Source: an uncultured Actinomycetes bacterium (lineage in GTDB: Bacteria > Actinomycetota > Acidimicrobiia > Acidimicrobiales > RAAP-2). From it: a DNA stretch of 41,102 nucleotides. Positions 9,578-19,021 of the stretch are shown here, piece by piece. Numbering within the stretch: position 1 is the stretch's first letter; every line of letters starts with the position of its first letter. The position numbers were made by a program, and so were the translations under genes. The stretch lies in NCBI GenBank assembly GCA_903825765.1, contig CAIKBU010000047.1, forward strand, positions 1 to 41,102, given 5' to 3'. Below the pieces are notes generated by a model that saw only the letters and a program-made list of their open reading frames with translations, was not told the origin of the DNA and made no database searches.

Positions 9578-10327
9578 CTACCCCTCGAAATTCGCTAAAA
9601 GTTCGTCGGAAATGTCGAAGTTCGCAAAGACGTTTTGCACGTCGTCATGGTCATCGATAGCGTCCATGAGTCGCAACACCTTGGTTACGTCTCCCTCTGC
9701 CTCCACCGGAATGAGGTTTTGTGGCACCAAGGTGAGATCCGCACTCGCAACAGTGAGTCCGAAACCCTCGAGAGCGTCACGCACCATGCCGACTTCGGTG
9801 GGGTCAGTGATGACGACGAAATTGTCGCCCTGTGGTGAGAAATTCTCGCCGCCGGCTTCAAGTACCCATTCGAGTAGTTGATCTTCGTCGATTGGTCCCT
9901 TCACCTCGACAATGCCCTTGCGGTCGAATTGCCACGAAACGGCACCCGGCTCAGCAATGGCGCCGCCATTCTTCGAGAGCAGATGCTTGATTTCGGCGCT
10001 GGTGCGGTTGCGGTTGTCAGTCAGCGTTTCAATAATGATGGCGATGCCACCGGGTGCGTAGCCTTCGTAGGATATGGCTTCGTAACGAACACCTTCGAGT
10101 TCACCCGTGCCACGCTTAATCGCACGTTCAATGGTGTCGAGCGGCACCGACGCTTCGCGGGCCTTTTGGAACATAGTCCGGAGGCTGGCGTTCGTCTCCG
10201 CGTCTCCCCCGCCTTCACGAGCGGCAACTTCAACCTGGCGAATCAGCTTGGCGAATACCTTGGCGCGGGCTGCATCCTTGGCACCTTTGCGGTGCTTAGT
10301 TGTTGCCCATTTCGAGTGACCTGACAT
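9578..10327 (-). CDS. YebC/PmpR-family translation/transcription factor
   Basis: MSGHSKWATTKHRKGAKDAARAKVFAKLIRQVEVAAREGGGD; GGAGGAA SD just before the ATG at 10327, so the longer ORF start at 10432 is not preferred. Confidence 0.94.
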   Translation of the reverse strand: MSGHSKWATTKHRKGAKDAARAKVFAKLIRQVEVAAREGGGDAETNASLRTMFQKAREASVPLDTIERAIKRGTGELEGVRYEAISYEGYAPGGIAIIIETLTDNRNRTSAEIKHLLSKNGGAIAEPGAVSWQFDRKGIVEVKGPIDEDQLLEWVLEAGGENFSPQGDNFVVITDPTEVGMVRDALEGFGLTVASADLTLVPQNLIPVEAEGDVTKVLRLMDAIDDHDDVQNVFANFDISDELLANFEG

Positions 10328-10365
10328 TGTTCCTCCTACCCCGCGGGGCGCACTAATCGTACTCG

Positions 10366-10941
10366 TTACAGCGAATTGACGAATAACTCGTGGACCCGAA
10401 CATCGGCGGTCAGCTCGGGGTGAAACGAGCACCCCCAGGCCTGCACTTGGCGAATCAGTACGGGATGGCTGCCGTCGCCGTGGTCGTAGGAGGCCAGCGT
10501 TTCGACCGCGCCGACCTCGGTGATACGAGGGGCGCGAATAAACACGCCAGGGACTGGTCCGATGCCGTCAACATCCACTGGCGCCTCGAAGGACGCTGTT
10601 TGCCGCCCGTAACCATTGCGCTTCACCGTGACGTCAAGGACACCAAACGACCATTGGTCGGTGCGTCCGTCGAGAATCGACGCACTCAGCACAATGAGGC
10701 CGGCGCACGTACCAAAGACGGGAAGTCCATCAGCGAAGGCCGATTTCAATTCATCGCGAAGTCCCGACGACACCAAGAGATGCGAGATCGTCGTCGACTC
10801 ACCTCCGGGTATGACCAATCCCTCAATACCGTTCAAGTCAGTAGGGCGTCGAACTTCGTGCACCTCCACCCCGAGCTTTCGCAGAGTGGTGGCGTGCTCT
10901 CGTACGTCGCCCTGGAGAGCGAGTACGCCAACGTGTTTCAT
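10366..10941 (-). CDS. pdxT: Pyridoxal 5'-phosphate synthase glutaminase subunit PdxT
   Basis: 191 aa; VGVLALQGDVREH, GLVIPGGESTTI, FGTCAGLIVL, GCSFHPELTADVRVH. Confidence 0.95.
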   Translation of the reverse strand: MKHVGVLALQGDVREHATTLRKLGVEVHEVRRPTDLNGIEGLVIPGGESTTISHLLVSSGLRDELKSAFADGLPVFGTCAGLIVLSASILDGRTDQWSFGVLDVTVKRNGYGRQTASFEAPVDVDGIGPVPGVFIRAPRITEVGAVETLASYDHGDGSHPVLIRQVQAWGCSFHPELTADVRVHELFVNSL

Positions 10942-11831
10942 TACCAGCCGCGCTCGGCCAAACGAATGTCCAACGTTGAGGTCTCAAAACCCTTCATAGC
11001 GGCACCCAGGCCAGTCGACACCCGGGCGACAACTGCAGGGTCCTGGTAGTGCGTCACGGCCTCGACAATTGCGGTAGCCATGCGGATGGGGTCGTCGCTC
11101 TTGAAAATCCCTGAACCAACGAAGACGGATTCAGCGCCAAGTTGCATCACCAACACCGCGTCCGCTGGCGTTGAAATGCCACCAGCGCAGAACAGTGGTA
11201 CCGGAAGTTTTCCCGTGGCAGCAACCTCTTGCACGAGGGGCAGTGGCGCCTGGAGGTCCTTGGCCAAGGCGAAGAGCTCGGCACTGTCGGCGGTCGCCAG
11301 GCGGCGAATTTGCGCGTTGATGGTGCGAAGGTGACGGACCGCTTCGACCACGTTACCGGTGCCCGCTTCGCCCTTTGAGCGGATGAGGCAGGCACCCTCG
11401 CCAATGCGACGCAGTGCTTCGCCGAGGTTCGTGGCGCCACACACGAAGGGAACGGTGAAATCCCACTTGTTGATGTGGTTGGCCTCGTCGGCGGGGGTCA
11501 GTACTTCCGACTCGTCGATGTAGTCAACATCGAGGTGCTGCAAGATTTGCGCCTCGGCGAAGTGGCCGATGCGGGCCTTCGCCATAACCGGGATTGTCAC
11601 GGTCGCTTGAATTTCTTGAATCATCTGGGGATCACTCATTCGAGCAACGCCACCGTCGCGACGAATGTCTGACGGCACGCGCTCGAGGGCCATAACGGCC
11701 ACGGCACCCGAGTCTTCGGCAATGCGAGCCTGCTCGGGGTTGACGACGTCCATGATGACGCCGCCGCGCAACATGTCGGCAAGTCCTCGCTTAACAAGGG
11801 CGGATCCAGTGATGGGCAATGAAGAAGTCAT
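10941..11831 (-). CDS. pdxS: Pyridoxal 5'-phosphate synthase subunit PdxS
   Basis: 296 aa; [52 protein letters not shown]. Confidence 0.96.
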   Translation of the reverse strand: MTSSLPITGSALVKRGLADMLRGGVIMDVVNPEQARIAEDSGAVAVMALERVPSDIRRDGGVARMSDPQMIQEIQATVTIPVMAKARIGHFAEAQILQHLDVDYIDESEVLTPADEANHINKWDFTVPFVCGATNLGEALRRIGEGACLIRSKGEAGTGNVVEAVRHLRTINAQIRRLATADSAELFALAKDLQAPLPLVQEVAATGKLPVPLFCAGGISTPADAVLVMQLGAESVFVGSGIFKSDDPIRMATAIVEAVTHYQDPAVVARVSTGLGAAMKGFETSTLDIRLAERGW

Positions 11832-11838
11832 GCCGACC

Positions 11839-11844
11839 AGACTA
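11839..11844 (-). promoter_or_regulatory. Candidate -10 (TAGTCT) for pdxST
   Basis: Predicted +1 falls 1 nt before the pdxS ATG (11831). Confidence 0.4.
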
Positions 11845-11858
11845 GCGGCGAGAACTTC

Positions 11859-12758
11859 TTACCATTCCTCTAAGGCCATCGCCCGCAACTCAACATCATC
11901 GAGGTCGGTAGTGTCGTTGACTTGGCGGTCGCTACGCATGTCGAAGAAGACAAAGCGCCACTGGTCGTAGGTTGGCGTCGCGAAGAAGCTGTCCACCGAA
12001 ATCACTTGACGGGCACACTTGCGCAATGCACTCGCGAGACCGAGTGGGTAGCGAATAGCCGCCGCGGCGACTTCATCGGCGCGGTACGCGAGTCCACTGC
12101 CTGCTAAAAACTGCCGCTTCTCTGCCGAGAGTGACAGCACCGCCGAGGCGGCCTCTCGAGGCAGTACGCCCAAACGGTGACGAGCCATGAGGTGGGCAAC
12201 GACGCCCTCGAGTTCAATGAGCTCGAAATCGCGCATCAGGGCGCTCGTGACGTAGAGCGCGTAGGAATCGCCGCTGGGTACTAACGCCGCGTTGTACGTA
12301 GCATCCGCCACGATAAAAGCACTGACCGCATTGACACCAAACGTGGCCGCGAGTCGATCGAGCACGGTGACGAGTCGTCGGCGCTCGACCGGCGTCCCAC
12401 CGGGGGTGAACGTCGCCAGCATCAAATCGCCGAGCCGCTCACCCTTCGCCTCCGCCGACGAAATTTGACGGTACGCGTCGTAGATGAAAAGTCCCCCGAC
12501 GACCAGCGCCAGTATCGCAAACAGTGGCTGCCAAGCGGTAGCGACGAACAGGGCGACAACGACCGCCCCAACGATGACGCCACGCAGACGCAGTCCCCGA
12601 ATCGTCGCCGTCACGACCGCCTTACGGTGACCTTCGCGCTCTTCTTTCGACGGCGAGTACGGGCTCTGCCACGTCGGATCGAGCGTGGGCGCAACGTAGG
12701 AGGGCCGGCGATCTCTCGAGGAACCAGTGCGGCGAGTGCGTGTGCGTTGAGAGGCCAT
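11859..12758 (-). CDS. Membrane protein resembling M48 (HtpX-like) peptidase but lacking the zinc motif
   Basis: 299 aa; N-terminal TM pair; ELIELEGVVAHLMARHRLG aligns by eye with M48 ELegVlaHElaH, and YRADEVAAAAIRYPLGLASALRK with the M48 'rEyeAD.fAa.lt.nP.gLasALrK' segment. Confidence 0.6.
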   Translation of the reverse strand: MASQRTRTRRTGSSRDRRPSYVAPTLDPTWQSPYSPSKEEREGHRKAVVTATIRGLRLRGVIVGAVVVALFVATAWQPLFAILALVVGGLFIYDAYRQISSAEAKGERLGDLMLATFTPGGTPVERRRLVTVLDRLAATFGVNAVSAFIVADATYNAALVPSGDSYALYVTSALMRDFELIELEGVVAHLMARHRLGVLPREAASAVLSLSAEKRQFLAGSGLAYRADEVAAAAIRYPLGLASALRKCARQVISVDSFFATPTYDQWRFVFFDMRSDRQVNDTTDLDDVELRAMALEEW

Positions 12759-12763
12759 ACCTC

Positions 12764-12773
12764 AAGGCTACCG
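12764..12773 (-). promoter_or_regulatory. CGGTAGCCTT extended -10 motif, copy 1
   Basis: Minus strand CGGTAGCCTT-GAGGT-ATG; TAGCCT puts predicted +1 exactly on the ATG at 12758. Confidence 0.5.
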
Positions 12774-13865
12774 GCTTGCGAAGTGCTCGATGGCCTCTGC
12801 GTAGATGGATTCGTACCGATCGACGAGTGCCGACATGGACCACTGGGCCGCGTACGCCGTCGCCGAATCGATGGCCTGAGGGGAAGTGCGCAGCGCCTCT
12901 TCTATGGCGCGCACCATCGCCGACGAATCGCCCGGCGGCGAAAGGAGGCACTGCGCCCCTGATGCTTGTCGGTATCCATCAATGTCACTCGCCACCACTG
13001 GCACCTCACAGGCCATCGCCTCCAGCACGACGATACCGAAGGATTCGCCGCGAAGCGCGGGGCAGACAATGACACTCGCCGACCGCAGGAGTTCGTTCTT
13101 TTCGGGGTTGGCCAGGGCACCGACGAACGTCACCGCGGGGCTGGCGTACGCGAGTTTTTCGAGCGCAGCCCGCTCTGGACCGTCACCGACAATGCACAGT
13201 CGCCAAGCCCCCTCCTCAGATTCCCGGTTATGCGCCAACACCGCCTCGATCAACGTGGCAACTCCCTTTCGTTCTTCGAGACGACCAACGGTGACAATGA
13301 CCGACTCCGTCGGCACTTTTCTCGGGGAGCGACGAAGGGTGGCGACATCGATGCCATTAAAGAGAACACTGCACGCCACACCGAACGCTTCTTGCGCAGT
13401 TCGTTGCGCGGATTCCGACACGGCCACCGCCGCATCGACGCCACGTCGCAGGCGTGCGAACAGTGGCCGAACATACCGGAGGCCAGAAAACCCACCACTT
13501 CGGTGGAAGGTGGCGACGATGGGCCACCGATGCGCGCCAAGCAATGACCAGCCCAGCAGTGGCGCCACGGGCTCGTGCAGGTGCACCACGTCAGGCGCGA
13601 ACTCCTCGACAAGGCGGCGAGTTTCTCGCAACACTGAGAGCTGCAAGGTAATGGGCGCCCGTGAACCATTGGCCCGCACCGAAACGAGTGAACCCAGGCA
13701 TCGCACGGTGGCCGGGGTGTCGTAGTGCGTCGTGTCGTCGCCGTCAGGGGCGATAACGAGGACGTCGTGACCACGCTCACTCAGGGAGCGACTCATCGAG
13801 AGGGTTTGCTCTTGCACTCCCCCGTGGACACTCAAGGCGTACGGGGAGACCAGCACTATTCGCAC
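12768..13865 (-). CDS. GT4 glycosyltransferase, PimA-like (phosphatidyl-myo-inositol mannosyltransferase)
   Basis: VRIVLVSPYALSVHGGVQEQTLSMSRSLSERGHDV, VTVGRLEERKG, GESFGIVVLEAMACEVPVVASDIDGY; locus order as in the mycobacterial PIM cluster; GTG start at 13865 preferred. Confidence 0.85.
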   Translation of the reverse strand: MRIVLVSPYALSVHGGVQEQTLSMSRSLSERGHDVLVIAPDGDDTTHYDTPATVRCLGSLVSVRANGSRAPITLQLSVLRETRRLVEEFAPDVVHLHEPVAPLLGWSLLGAHRWPIVATFHRSGGFSGLRYVRPLFARLRRGVDAAVAVSESAQRTAQEAFGVACSVLFNGIDVATLRRSPRKVPTESVIVTVGRLEERKGVATLIEAVLAHNRESEEGAWRLCIVGDGPERAALEKLAYASPAVTFVGALANPEKNELLRSASVIVCPALRGESFGIVVLEAMACEVPVVASDIDGYRQASGAQCLLSPPGDSSAMVRAIEEALRTSPQAIDSATAYAAQWSMSALVDRYESIYAEAIEHFASR

Positions 13866-14749
13866 GGCAACTCCGCGAATCGATCTTCCAACACGTGCCA
13901 CTGTTCGGGTGCGCGTTGAATTAAACCCTCCAGCGCGTGCGCCACGTCCTGCGTAACTCGGGCGATGTCCTCTCGAAGCCTCCCCTGGCGCTCAACGTCG
14001 AGTGGCGGCGTGAACACTGCGTAATGACCATCACCAGGGCCGCTGTAACAGCACGCAGCGAGCAACACCGCGTCAGTGCGCAACGCGAACAACGCCGGAC
14101 CCGCGGGCAACGTCACGCGGTGACCGAAGAAATCCACCTCGACACCGCTCTTTTGAAGGTCGCGGTCGCACAGGAGTCCGATGACCCCACCAGCGTTCAA
14201 GACCGCACTGACCGAAGCGACCGTGTCGTCGTCAAGTCCAATGACGTTCATTCCCACGAGTTCGCGCTTCGCACGGAACCACTCGAAGAGTGCGGGCGGG
14301 TTGAGTTTCTCCGCCACGACCGTGAGGGGCACCCCGTTTGATCCAATAATGGATCCGCCCCAGTCCCACGATCCAGTGTGCGGTATCGCCAAAATCACCC
14401 CGCGACCCTGGGCGTAGGCGTCGTGGAGGTACTCAACTCCTTCGCCCAGGACGAAACGTCGTTGACGCTCCTTGAGGGGAAGTGCACTCAGCTTCGCCGT
14501 CTCGGCCCAGTACTGCCCGTAGCTCGCGAATGCACGCCGAACCTGTCGCTCCAGCATGACGGGCGACAGTTGTGCCTCAGCACCCGCAGCTATCACGGCA
14601 ATGTTCTTCGCCAGGGCTGCACCCTTGGTCGACTGAGGACCAAAACGTGCGGCCAGCCACTGCGCAACGGACTCAGTGAGACGCAGCGGCAAAAACTCCA
14701 GAGCGTTCGCTAAGCCCTTGAGCGTGACGACGCGCAGCCACGAACGCAC
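13856..14749 (-). CDS. LpxL/HtrB-fold acyltransferase, PatA-like (phosphatidylinositol mannoside acyltransferase)
   Basis: 297 aa; AIPHTGSWDWGG (H-x4-D), between pimA-like and pgsA-like genes. Confidence 0.85.
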   Translation of the reverse strand: MRSWLRVVTLKGLANALEFLPLRLTESVAQWLAARFGPQSTKGAALAKNIAVIAAGAEAQLSPVMLERQVRRAFASYGQYWAETAKLSALPLKERQRRFVLGEGVEYLHDAYAQGRGVILAIPHTGSWDWGGSIIGSNGVPLTVVAEKLNPPALFEWFRAKRELVGMNVIGLDDDTVASVSAVLNAGGVIGLLCDRDLQKSGVEVDFFGHRVTLPAGPALFALRTDAVLLAACCYSGPGDGHYAVFTPPLDVERQGRLREDIARVTQDVAHALEGLIQRAPEQWHVLEDRFAELPCE

Positions 14750-14752
14750 GGG

Positions 14753-15355
14753 CTAGGGGCGACCGTTTCGAGGGGCGACTTCAGCCGCCTGCCACACGCG
14801 ATAGAACCGCCCGCCCGCGGTCATGGTGGTGAGCGCCAACAAGACGCAGAGCACCGTAATAAAAATGTGGTGGTTGGACAACGCGATAGCCAGCAGAATC
14901 AGGCGTTCTGCCCGCTCCATCAAGCCACCTTTCGCCGCGATGCCGAGGCTTTCAGCCTTCGAGCGCTGGTACGAAATCAACAAGAAGGTGGTCACGAGGC
15001 CAAATGGCAGCAGTGCCCAGTTCCCAGGGCGGTGATGGAGCAACCAATACGTCACACCCGCCAGCATCGATGCATCGGAAAGACGGTCGACGACCGAATC
15101 AAAGAAACTGCCTCGCTGGCTCTCTCGTGACGAAGCCTTCGCCACGGCCCCGTCCATGAGGTCATGAAGACCAGCGATGGCGATGAGGGCAATGGCCCAC
15201 CAGAAGTAGTCCTCGGCGATAGCCCACCCGGCCGCGATCGAGAACAGGAGTCCGGAGAACGTCAGTGCGTCGGCCGAGAAGCCAACTCGATCAAGGTTCT
15301 TCCCTATTGGGGCGGTGACACCGTCCACCGAGGTGCGAAATTTGCCGTCGAACAT
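14753..15355 (-). CDS. CDP-alcohol phosphatidyltransferase (PI/PI-phosphate synthase-like)
   Basis: 200 aa; HDLMDGAVAKASSRESQRGSFFDSVVDRLSD, multiple TM segments, PIM-locus context. Confidence 0.86.
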   Translation of the reverse strand: MFDGKFRTSVDGVTAPIGKNLDRVGFSADALTFSGLLFSIAAGWAIAEDYFWWAIALIAIAGLHDLMDGAVAKASSRESQRGSFFDSVVDRLSDASMLAGVTYWLLHHRPGNWALLPFGLVTTFLLISYQRSKAESLGIAAKGGLMERAERLILLAIALSNHHIFITVLCVLLALTTMTAGGRFYRVWQAAEVAPRNGRP

Positions 15356-15374
15356 CGTGCCCCTCTTTCGAGGT

Positions 15375-15905
15375 TCAGTCTACCGACGGGTCAGCCGCCA
15401 GGGTCGAGAGCGCGGCCACTACTTTGGTCCACGTTGATTCGAGGGACTCGGGCAGAACGCGGGTTTCACCAATCGTGGTCATAAAATTCGTGTCACCGTT
15501 CCATCGAGGCAGGGCGTGAATGTGCACGTGCTTCGGAATTCCCGCACCCGCGGCTTGACCAAGGTTCATGCCCACGTTCATGCCATCGGCCCCGTAGGCC
15601 AGGGTGAGCGCGGAAATCATGCGCCGCTGCGCGAGGGCCAGCGAGAGGTACTCCCCCTGCGACAACTCAGTGAGTGTCGCCACGTGGCGCCTCGGCAACG
15701 CGAGGAGGTGGCCCGAGCCGTAGGGAAAGGCATTCAAAATAATGAAGCTGTCGTCGTCCATCCACACGACACCGGAATCAATCGACACGCCGAGGTCGAC
15801 GAGCCGACAGAAGACGCACGCGACGTCGTGACGAGCGTTCTCGGCAGCTTCGGGACTCGTAACGTAGGCCTCGCGCCACGAGGCCGCGAAACGGTCAAGC
15901 GCCAC
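15375..15905 (-). CDS. HIT-family nucleotide hydrolase/phosphorylase
   Basis: 176 aa; CVFC and HVHIHALPRWNGDTNFM (HxHxH). Confidence 0.93.
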   Translation of the reverse strand: MALDRFAASWREAYVTSPEAAENARHDVACVFCRLVDLGVSIDSGVVWMDDDSFIILNAFPYGSGHLLALPRRHVATLTELSQGEYLSLALAQRRMISALTLAYGADGMNVGMNLGQAAGAGIPKHVHIHALPRWNGDTNFMTTIGETRVLPESLESTWTKVVAALSTLAADPSVD

Positions 15906-17883
15906 GGGTCAGTTCCGGCGATCCGTGCGACGAAATCTCTTCGCTCAGGCGGCGTCGGAATTCCTCCAGGGTCACCCCGCGCTCGGGGTCATTGGCACCA
16001 CGGGCATTGATACCGAGGGTGCCACTCGCGACATCGTCGTCGCCAACCACCAAAATGTAGGGGACCTTCTCGAGCTTGGCGCGCCGAATTCGGGCGCCTA
16101 GTGGCTCGTTCGCTGCCTCCACTGAGACACGGACGCCGTCTTGCTTCAGCGCCGCCGCAATGTCGTAGGCGTAGGCGTCGTGATCATCTCGGACGCCCAG
16201 CACCCGAACCTGCTCGGGGCTCATCCACGTCGGGATGTTGCCGGCGTAGTGCTCAATGAGCAGAGCCATGAATCGCTCAACGGAGCCGAAGAGGGCTCGG
16301 TGAATCATGATGGGACGGTGACGAGCGTTGTCGTTGGCGATGTAGCTGGTGTCGAAGCGCTGCGGAAGCTGAAAGTCCAGCTGAATCGTTGACAACTGGT
16401 GGGTCCGGCCAATGGCGTCTTTGGCCTGCACCGAAATCTTCGGACCGTAGAAAGCCCCACCACCGTGATCCATGACCAGTTCCAAACCAGCGTTCGTCGC
16501 CACCTCGGCCAAGGTTGCTTCCGCCTCATTCCACTCTTCGTCGGTGCCCACGGCCTTGCCGGCGGGGCGGGTGGACAGCTCAAGGTAGAACTCGTTGAGA
16601 CCGAAGTCACGCAACAGGTCCAGTACAAACGTCAACAGGCTGACGAGTTCGTCGCGCATCTGCTCTCGGGTGCAGAAAATGTGGGCGTCGTCCTGGGTGA
16701 GGCCTCGCACACGCGTCAGTCCATGCACTGCGCCTGACTTTTCGTATCGATAGACCGTGCCAAATTCGAACATACGAAGTGGCAGTTCTCGATAACTGCG
16801 TTGGCGAGCCTTGAAGATCAAGACGTGGAACGGGCAGTTCATTGGCTTGAGGTAGTACTGCTGCCCGTCATCGAGATCCATTGGGGGGTACATGCCGTCA
16901 GCGAACCACTGCAAGTGACCCGAGGTCTCGAACAGTTCGGCCTTGGTGATGTGGGGCGAATTAACGAACTCGTACCCCGCGGCCACGTGACGCGACCGAG
17001 AGTACTCTTCCATTACTCGCCGCATCGTGCCGCCCTTTGGGTGGAACACGGCGAGACCTGGTCCGAGTTCTGACGGGAATGAAAAGAGATCGAGCTCTTG
17101 ACCGAGTCGGCGGTGATCGCGCTTTTCCGCCTCCTCCAATTGCGTCAAGTGAGCGGCCAGTGCGTCCTTCGACTCCCACGCCGTTCCGTAAATTCGTTGC
17201 AACTGGGGGCGCTTTTCGTCGCCTCGCCAGTACGCGCCGGCGACTCGCATCAATTTGAAGTGCCCCAGTCGAGCGGTTGATGGGACGTGAGGGCCACGAC
17301 ACAAGTCTTTGAATGCGGGGCTGTTTGAGTACGTGGAGACGACCGAGCCACTGACTTCGCTGGCGTCTTCGGGGGTGGCTCCGTCACGTACACCCGTGAT
17401 GATTTCGACCTTGAATGGTTGATCGGCGAAGAGGGCGAGGCCGTCGTCGTAGGAGAACTCCTCGCGAACAAAGGGCTGATTCTCCCCCATGATGACTCGC
17501 ATCTCCGCCTCAATGCGCCCGAGGTCGTCGTCACTGAAACGAGCGCCATTGGGCAAGGAAAAGTCGTAGTAGAAACCGTCACGAATGGCCGGTCCGATCG
17601 CGTAGTGGGCCCCCGGCCACAGCCGAGTAACGGCCTGCGCCAAGACGTGCGCGGTCGAATGGCGAAGGACTTCACGACCGAGGTCCGAGGCGGGGGTGAC
17701 AATTGCCACTGTCGCACCCGCCGGAAGGGGCTTCGTGAGGTCGGTGAGGTCACCGTTCACCGTGGCGGCGAGGGCGTCCTTCGCGAGGCGAGCACCGATC
17801 TGCGACGCCAAGTCGAGGGCGCTAGCGCCCTCACTGAGCGTGCGGGCGCTGCCGTCTGGGAGGAGAACTTCGATATCCGACAT
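15895..17883 (-). CDS. thrS: Threonyl-tRNA synthetase
   Basis: MSDIEVLLPDGSARTLSEG (TGS), RHSTAHVLAQAV, YLKPMNCPFHVLIF, MIHRALFGSVERFMALLIEHYAG; start placed at ATG 17883 with AAAGG upstream. Confidence 0.95.
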   Translation of the reverse strand: MSDIEVLLPDGSARTLSEGASALDLASQIGARLAKDALAATVNGDLTDLTKPLPAGATVAIVTPASDLGREVLRHSTAHVLAQAVTRLWPGAHYAIGPAIRDGFYYDFSLPNGARFSDDDLGRIEAEMRVIMGENQPFVREEFSYDDGLALFADQPFKVEIITGVRDGATPEDASEVSGSVVSTYSNSPAFKDLCRGPHVPSTARLGHFKLMRVAGAYWRGDEKRPQLQRIYGTAWESKDALAAHLTQLEEAEKRDHRRLGQELDLFSFPSELGPGLAVFHPKGGTMRRVMEEYSRSRHVAAGYEFVNSPHITKAELFETSGHLQWFADGMYPPMDLDDGQQYYLKPMNCPFHVLIFKARQRSYRELPLRMFEFGTVYRYEKSGAVHGLTRVRGLTQDDAHIFCTREQMRDELVSLLTFVLDLLRDFGLNEFYLELSTRPAGKAVGTDEEWNEAEATLAEVATNAGLELVMDHGGGAFYGPKISVQAKDAIGRTHQLSTIQLDFQLPQRFDTSYIANDNARHRPIMIHRALFGSVERFMALLIEHYAGNIPTWMSPEQVRVLGVRDDHDAYAYDIAAALKQDGVRVSVEAANEPLGARIRRAKLEKVPYILVVGDDDVASGTLGINARGANDPERGVTLEEFRRRLSEEISSHGSPELTRGA

Positions 17884-17899
17884 GGGGGCCTTTCGTCGC

Positions 17900-19021
17900 C
17901 TACAGCGTAATACCCAGCAGGGTCGCTGCTGGGGCAACGTTGAAGCCATTGTGTGCGGCGGCATCAATAGCGGCCAACGCTGCGGGGGTGTTGAGGTCGT
18001 CATCGAGTGCGGCACGGACGTCGTCAATGACATTGCCCTGCCGTCCGCTCAACGCGGTCGAACGCCACGTCGAGAGTCGTGACTGCGCCTTCGCGAGAAG
18101 TTCGCCGCGCCATTCCCAGTCGTACCGGTAGTGCTGATCGAGCAGAGCAAGTCGAACCGCCGCCGGCTCTGACTGTTCGGCGAGGTCAGAAACGAACACC
18201 AAGTTTCCGAGGGACTTGGACATCTTCGTTCCATCGAGCCCAACGAGCCCGATGTGCATCCAGTGCGAAACGAAAGGTCGCCCCGTGACCGTTTCGCTCT
18301 GGGCCGCTTCACAATCGTGGTGGGGGTAGGCCAAATCACGTCCGCCCCCGTGAATGTCCAGGGAAGGGCCGAGGTCGCGCATCGCCAGCGCCGAGCACTC
18401 AATGTGCCAGCCCGGCCGGCCGGCGCCCCACCGTGACTCCCACGCAGGTTCATCATCAAGCGAGGGTTGCCACAGAACGAAGTCCAACGGGTCCCGCTTG
18501 CGCGGATCGTCGGGATTGCCTCCATGCTCGGCCGCGAGACGAAGCATGGAGGCACGGTCGGCGTGGGACACTTGGCCGAGTCGCGGGAACGTGGCCGCTT
18601 CGAAGTAGACCCAGCCGTCAACTTCGTACGCCGATCCCGCGGCGAAGAGTTGTCCAATCATGGTCAAGATCTCGGGAATCGCCCCCGTCGCCCGAGGCTC
18701 GGCGTACATCGGCAACAGATTTATGAGTTGCATATCCCGATCAAACTTGGCCATCTCGCGCGCGGCGAGGTCCAAGTAGTTGACGCCGAGGCTCCGCGCC
18801 TTCTTCAAAATGTCGTCATCGACGTCAGTCACGTTTCGAACACATCGGGTCTCAAAACCGGCATCGCGAAGGCGCCGTTGCACGACGTCGAATGACAAAT
18901 AGACGAAAGCGTGACCCAAGTGAGCCGCGTCGTAGGGGGTAATGCCACAGGAGTACATCGTGACAATTGGCCCAGTCTGTAACGGGAGGACCTCAGCGCG
19001 AGCGGAATCAAAGAGGCGCAT
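17900..19021 (-). CDS. mshC: L-cysteine:1D-myo-inositol 2-amino-2-deoxy-alpha-D-glucopyranoside ligase (mycothiol ligase)
   Basis: 373 aa; MYSCGITPYDAAHLGHA (MshC-type CGITPYD, not CysS CGPTVYD), WGAGRPGWHIECSALAM, HIGLVGLDGTKMSKSLGNLVFVSDL; short C-terminus ending LLGITL. Confidence 0.82.
   Translation of the reverse strand: MRLFDSARAEVLPLQTGPIVTMYSCGITPYDAAHLGHAFVYLSFDVVQRRLRDAGFETRCVRNVTDVDDDILKKARSLGVNYLDLAAREMAKFDRDMQLINLLPMYAEPRATGAIPEILTMIGQLFAAGSAYEVDGWVYFEAATFPRLGQVSHADRASMLRLAAEHGGNPDDPRKRDPLDFVLWQPSLDDEPAWESRWGAGRPGWHIECSALAMRDLGPSLDIHGGGRDLAYPHHDCEAAQSETVTGRPFVSHWMHIGLVGLDGTKMSKSLGNLVFVSDLAEQSEPAAVRLALLDQHYRYDWEWRGELLAKAQSRLSTWRSTALSGRQGNVIDDVRAALDDDLNTPAALAAIDAAAHNGFNVAPAATLLGITL

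Noticed and set aside
10335-10349. GC-rich palindrome CCCCGCGGGG upstream of yebC
   Set aside because: Short and GC-only; likely chance in this composition, and a normal SD and -10 explain the region
17884-18033. N-terminal extension of the thrS ORF
   Set aside because: Overlaps the mshC 3' end; the TGS domain begins at ATG 17883 with an SD-like AAAGG
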